Below, piece after piece: positions 55,701 to 61,700 of a stretch of 64,000 nucleotides of DNA. The stretch is taken from assembly GCA_036345935.2 (NCBI GenBank), contig JADWOT020000005.1, positions 6,567,960 to 6,631,959 on the forward strand, read 5' to 3'. The position numbers and the translations under genes were made by a program. The notes beneath the pieces are model-generated. The model saw only the letters and a program-made list of their open reading frames with translations, had not been told where the DNA came from and did not search any database. Within the stretch, counting starts at the first letter, position 1. The number at the start of each line of letters is the position of its first letter. This stretch comes from Taenia hydatigena. Taxonomy: Eukaryota; Platyhelminthes; Cestoda; Cyclophyllidea; Taeniidae.

Positions 55701-58700
55701 TTCAGCAATAAGCTCGCACATACTAAACATTTGTCAGACTTGACTTAAGAAAAAGTATCGCTCCGATGCTAGTTTCTTATTACCAATGTTGTGCTGAGTT
55801 CTTTATTTTTAAGACTACCATTTGTAAAACAACATTTGTACTTTGTCAAGCTTTTGTCTTTGCCTTTCTATTCTACAGACTCTCCCAACAAGTCTAAGCG
55901 AATGTTATCCGTTTAGTCGATGGAGTATTTGACTTCAGTCAAATTCAAGCAGAAGGCACATCTTAATCTAAGGAAATGTTAATTAGCAAGGAGTGATAAA
56001 CCACTGACTACTCAGGTAGAACATTTGATTGTTACTTCTCCAGCACCTTCTTGAATATCCGCCTTCTACTGATACCACAGAAAAAAACACAACAAGCGTT
56101 GAATCGAAACAAAGCAAATTAGGCCGACTTATCGTTGCATGTGTAGAATAGGCAACATCTTGCACATCTTTATAGCTTCTTTTGCATCTATTCGGTCGAA
56201 CACTTGCAAACACGTCGACGCATCAGTGCGTGCATTTTTTTCCAACCAAACGTCCTGCTTTATGTCCACACTGGTAGTGCGCTGCCAGGCAATGGCCAAG
56301 TTTGCAATTCGCTGAGCGAGTTCGACGCAACCATATGTACGGCTATGCTAGGGTAGAAGGTTTAGGTCCCAAACTGGCATCAGTTTCGTACACCCGCACT
56401 CAGGGCACAATTCTAGCTGATTCAAAGGGTCCCATTTACGCTTTGCATTATTATGTTGTTTAATAAACATATTTCTCAAGCATTTTCAAAACGCTATCAT
56501 GCATGACGGCCTTGTTTTTTGTGATTTCATGAGTTTGATGGGTAAGTTCGGTTTAGGTTTTGTTCATGCACCTATGAACCGGAAAGGTAGATGACCGAGG
56601 TGTAGTGCTCTCCCCATGAATACTTTCCCTAACTCAACGAATCTCAGGTCACAGTACTTACTGATACAGCTGGCTTAACTGCCTCCTAAAGCACCGTGAT
56701 ACTGAGCAACAAGGTGCAGATAACAATAAGAAAAACTGAAACGCAAGTCCATAATTTTGGTCACTTTTTTTAGCCGAAGCGAAGATATGGAAAGAAATAC
56801 ACTCCAAGTTGGCAAGCATTCCGCACTCAATCGACAAGATATGTATGCCTTTAGTAAAGCTGATCAATGATGGTCACTTCTTCTCTACCGTTGATAAGGG
56901 AGAGCAGTTGACACGTCATCAAGCCCAAGGTGGAAATCTGCCCTTTGCGGTAAGTTGGTAGCTACGATAACTCCCTTTTCCTGATGTTTGTGCCTAGGGA
57001 AGGCGGGTGTTTAAGTGCATGTATAACAACGCCACCGTAGTCTTCATCATTGTAAACTTACGCACATGCGTCACTTAGGCGCAAAAGTCTGCAAAGGCTA
57101 ATCCATGAGCTCAATTAATTGATAATTGTTTTTTTTCCGTAATTCTTGTTTGTTTCTTCTGCCACTTTAAGTCCAGGATTGCCTCCTATACAAGCCTGTT
57201 TACGATTGGGGCATTCACGTTGTTGTGTTGTGCGCATGATTGACAGCATCCGTAAAAGTGTGAGTTTCGGTTTACGTGGTGGTGTAAGTCATTTCCCGGG
57301 GGGAATTCTGGTAATCATCAAACACACCAAGCCATAATGCTGTGGCGTCTGGATTACCCCAATGTGCCCCACTTTCGCGTTCCTCTTGTGTGCTTAGGAG
57401 CCATTCGAAAAGGAAATACAACCAGGAGCGGATAATTTTCTTTTGAAGTAGGAAAACGTGCCTTGCTTTACCAAGTACTAGATTTAAATTTGTTCCTTTA
57501 TAAAATAATCTTTGGAATTAAATAACGATAACTGTATTGCCAACCCGATCCTTAGCTCACTTATGCCTTTTAGTTTAGCGCTGAATGCTAGTTTCTTTTT
57601 GCCAGAAAATACTCTTTCTTTACCCGATTTTCTAAGGTTTTCGTTCAATTGTTAGTTGTCTTCCGCATAGTCTTTGTGAATCATCCGCGTACCTGTTAAA
57701 ATGCATTTATGCTTCGATCTCAGGGTCAGTCCACTTTTTTGGAATGATTTTATGCAGCTCATGTGCACTTGACTTCAGCCTCTAGGATTGGACTAGGCAA
57801 AGCACTTAATGTCGAGCATTTACAAATAAATTTAAATAAAGATTCGCACCAAAAATTAACGAAATGCTTTTTTTTCTAAAAATGTTAATGGTAGGACCTC
57901 CTCCTTCAGTTTCCTCGGACACTGTTCCAATTTTGGGTGATTGATCATGCCGAGATTGCCGTAGATAAGTTGACATTCACCAGCGATAACAAAGTCAATT
58001 ACGACTACATGAAGGAGAGGACCGAAGTCCTAGCCATCCTTCTGGACTCAGCACTCGTGCTTCTCGTAAAAGATGGCGGTCGCTATGGTTTACGGCCATT
58101 CAAGCCTTCCAAGGAGCCGGGCATGGAGAACTTAACAACCTCCACTTCTAACGCTACTTCTTTGAGCTCTACACAATTTTCTGTGGCTCCTAACCTCCTG
58201 GGTAATACCATGAAGCTCTCACCCGTCTTTTCAACGGATTCAGTGTTTGCCTCCCTTGGTGAACAAATAGGTATGTCACTCAGAGCTTCTTGCATCGAAA
58301 AAGCGTAGTAATTATTGTACTGTACATGTCGCGAGTGGAGATGTAGTTAGATGGAAATCCACGCAAAAGTACAGATAAACAAAATCCCACTCATAGGTCC
58401 ATGAATGTGTCATTGTTTGCTTTATAAAGTCAACTCTAACAATCACACATTATTTTCTACTTTTTAGGTCAAGAATATATGCTAAACATGATCTTTAAAG
58501 AGCAAGCAATCCTCCTTCGATTGTCATTCGCCTCAAAGGAAACTAGGGAAAAGTATGTTTTTCATCATACCGCTAATAAGTCTGGGAGTTCCTCCTGTTT
58601 CTTACTTTTACAGAAACACATAACCGCCTCATAGGTGCGGTAAAATACCCCGCCTTTTGATTTCGCCATTTACTTCGACACTATAACAAAAAAATCTAAT

Positions 58701-61700
58701 GATCACTCGTAATTTCGTGCAACCTTGTAAGAGCTCATCAATTTTAACTATATTTTTATAAGTTTTACATCTATAAAACCAACTACGATAGTATTTAGCC
58801 CAAATTTTTAACTTTTGCCCTCGAAGATGGCTGAATATTCTAAAAAGGCGGGAACAGGCTTCAGCTCAGCAGCGTTTAACGTTGCAAAAGGCCCGTGGCA
58901 GTCTACCACCATCGAGCGTGCACTCGGGTGATCAAAAGATTGTTTCCGAGGGTCTGAAGACCATCCATGCCTCTGTGGAGACTGTTCAGCCACGGGCGAA
59001 CTTTGGCAACCTGGTACAAATGGCGGATCTAGACCTACCCCTCCGTGCATCATCACCTGAACCACTCGAGAAACAGGTTACACGCTTCAGTGGTGAGCAC
59101 ATTCCAAAGACTTTCTTCTTATTTATTGCAGAGTTTCTGTTATTGCACTTAATTTTTGTGCTACTTTAGAAAATTAATTAAGTAGTCGGATTAGGAACTA
59201 ATTTGCTTATTCAATATCGGTGGCGATTAGACATGAGGGTTAATGCGTCTTGATAGCTTGTTAAATCAAATGTTTCATAGCGTTTAAAACGCAATCTGAG
59301 TGTTAAATTCATTCGCTCATTGAATGCATCGAGTTATATTTGCGAGAGTTACACGTTGGAATTCTGTCTCGATGGCTTTGTCATCCAAATTGATGGAAAA
59401 CCTGCTTTTTTTAATAGACCTGTATCGATGGGCAGAAGGCTACTTGTCAATGAGCTTTTAAATTACCATTCCATTGGTAGTCGCTCTCCAGGTTTTTTAT
59501 TTATATCATTGTTCCAAATTACTTAATTGGTGTGCAGGTGGGCTGTTTAGTACTGCAAAAAGCAGATGACTTTGTGTCGGATTTTAGAAAAAATTAGTGA
59601 AGTGGAGCAGGATTTGCACGCTCTGGTTCGGTCGATCTCAAACAGCCAATCTAGCGATGCAAATGAATTGCTTGACGTAAGTTTCACTTGCTCGCCATTT
59701 CCAATGTGCATCGTGCGATTAATGCCTCCTTCCTCCACCTAACATTCCCACTACTAGGGTTTCCTGCTCAGATAACTGAGGTAACGCATTTCTGAGTGTG
59801 TCCAGTCAGTTTCTCATTCTGAGGTACTTTTTGGCAAAATTGAAGGAGCTGAACTAACCATTAAGTGCCACCGACGAATGCATGTAGACTCTGTATTCCA
59901 AAAATCATGACATGATAAAATCTGCTTTGCGGTCATAGTTCCCCTGTCTTCAGACTGTGTTGTTGGATCATTCGTCCGAATTTGAGACAAACTTATTTCA
60001 ATAACACATGAAACCGAGTCTGAAATAAATGGCTACTGCTACCGACCGAATCGGCCAAAATACTACCCGCTTTGGAGCCTACTTTTAGTTGACGATCATT
60101 AAAGAAACATCCATGTTCTTGCTACTAACCCAGTATACGAAGTCTGCTTGTCATTTCTAATTTCACCCATCATTGAAGGGCAAAATTTCCTGCCCGTCCA
60201 AAGGTGTATACCCCGCTTGCTTATACTTTTCAAACGGTAATTTGGAAGAGAGCTATAGTCACGGCATGTAGCTGTCATCGATTGTCAACTTTTCTCTATT
60301 CATCAGCTGCACTGGGCCAGTTTGGTTTATTCAATTATGTGAGAACAAGCCATAAAAGTCATAAAAGCTTGTTTGTGCTTTAAATTACCGGCAACTAGCA
60401 ATTTCTAGTCGAATATGCCACTCTCAGTGTTCGCACATTTTCTCCATAATAGTTCAAGATGGCGAAATCTGCGTTTATGTCATCAAAGATGATGCAGATC
60501 TATTCCATGTACATTTATTGACAAAACGTCACTGGTTGAGTTGTTGAAGCGACATGAACCAGGCGACACCAACCGCAGACTTAGCAGCGCTCTTTGGGCG
60601 CATCGAATGCCCCGAGCCGTGATTTATTGCCCGTCATTATGGCCACCTCATCAGGTCAAATATCAAAGCATATTTTGTTTTTAATACAAACGAAAATATC
60701 GTTCTCCTACTCTTGTTACCCTTTTTTGTGATTACGACCGCAGTGAACTTTATTGACGTATTCATTCCTCCGTCATCCATTGGAGAATGAAGATCAAAGC
60801 CGCTTTTTCCCCATTTATAGAAACTGTCCATAAAATCTGGTGACACTGTATCCCAATCCAACAGGGAACTGATAATTTCGGAACTTCTATTAACAGAAAA
60901 TTGGCTGAAATTTGTTACCAAGCATCTGCGCCAACTTTCGAGAAGTTCAAAGTGGTTCGGAGAGAAAAGAGCGAGTACAGCTGCTGTAGCAACTGCATCA
61001 AACTCAACGCTAACAACAGCAAGGGGAAGAGGTCATCTCCGATCAAAGTCTGCAGTTTTTGTTGTCCCAACTGGTCTAAAGAATCGCAGAGGACGTTCCA
61101 GAAACCCTAGTGGATCAAACTACCCGGACTATTTGGAGCAGCCATTGTCGAAGACCTCTTTGAGTCGAAGTAAGGAGGTCATGCCAATTGAAGGAGGAAA
61201 AACCAGCGGACTAGAATGTGAAGAGGGTGATACGAAGGCGAATGGAAGAAATCAATTAATAGGCATATTTCATGACCTGCAAAAACTGGTCGAAAACACG
61301 TCATTGGTTGCTTCACGTGCTCTCGGTGTAAGTGGCAGCCATAGTTCTCTCTATCTCCTTCATTTGGAGCCACTTAACACCCTTTGAAACCTTTACTCCA
61401 ATCCATGCACGCCTTTGGCGCCTTTGGTTCTGCGTTTTTTGGCTTAGTTCGGTTTGAGACTTTTCCTCACTGAGTGATAGCTCTGACACCTGCTTGCTCT
61501 CACCTTAACAGCTTCCCCCAACTCTCATCTTCAATGGACCTTAATTGAACGCAACTGTGTTTCTTCCACGTAATTTGTAAAATTCATCCAGCCCAGTTAC
61601 ACCATGTTTATAAGATTTAAAGACATTAGGTAATGTCTACCTGAGTCCGCAGAACAAGCAAGGATGGTAGCATTGGAAATTAAACATACGAGATATAATG

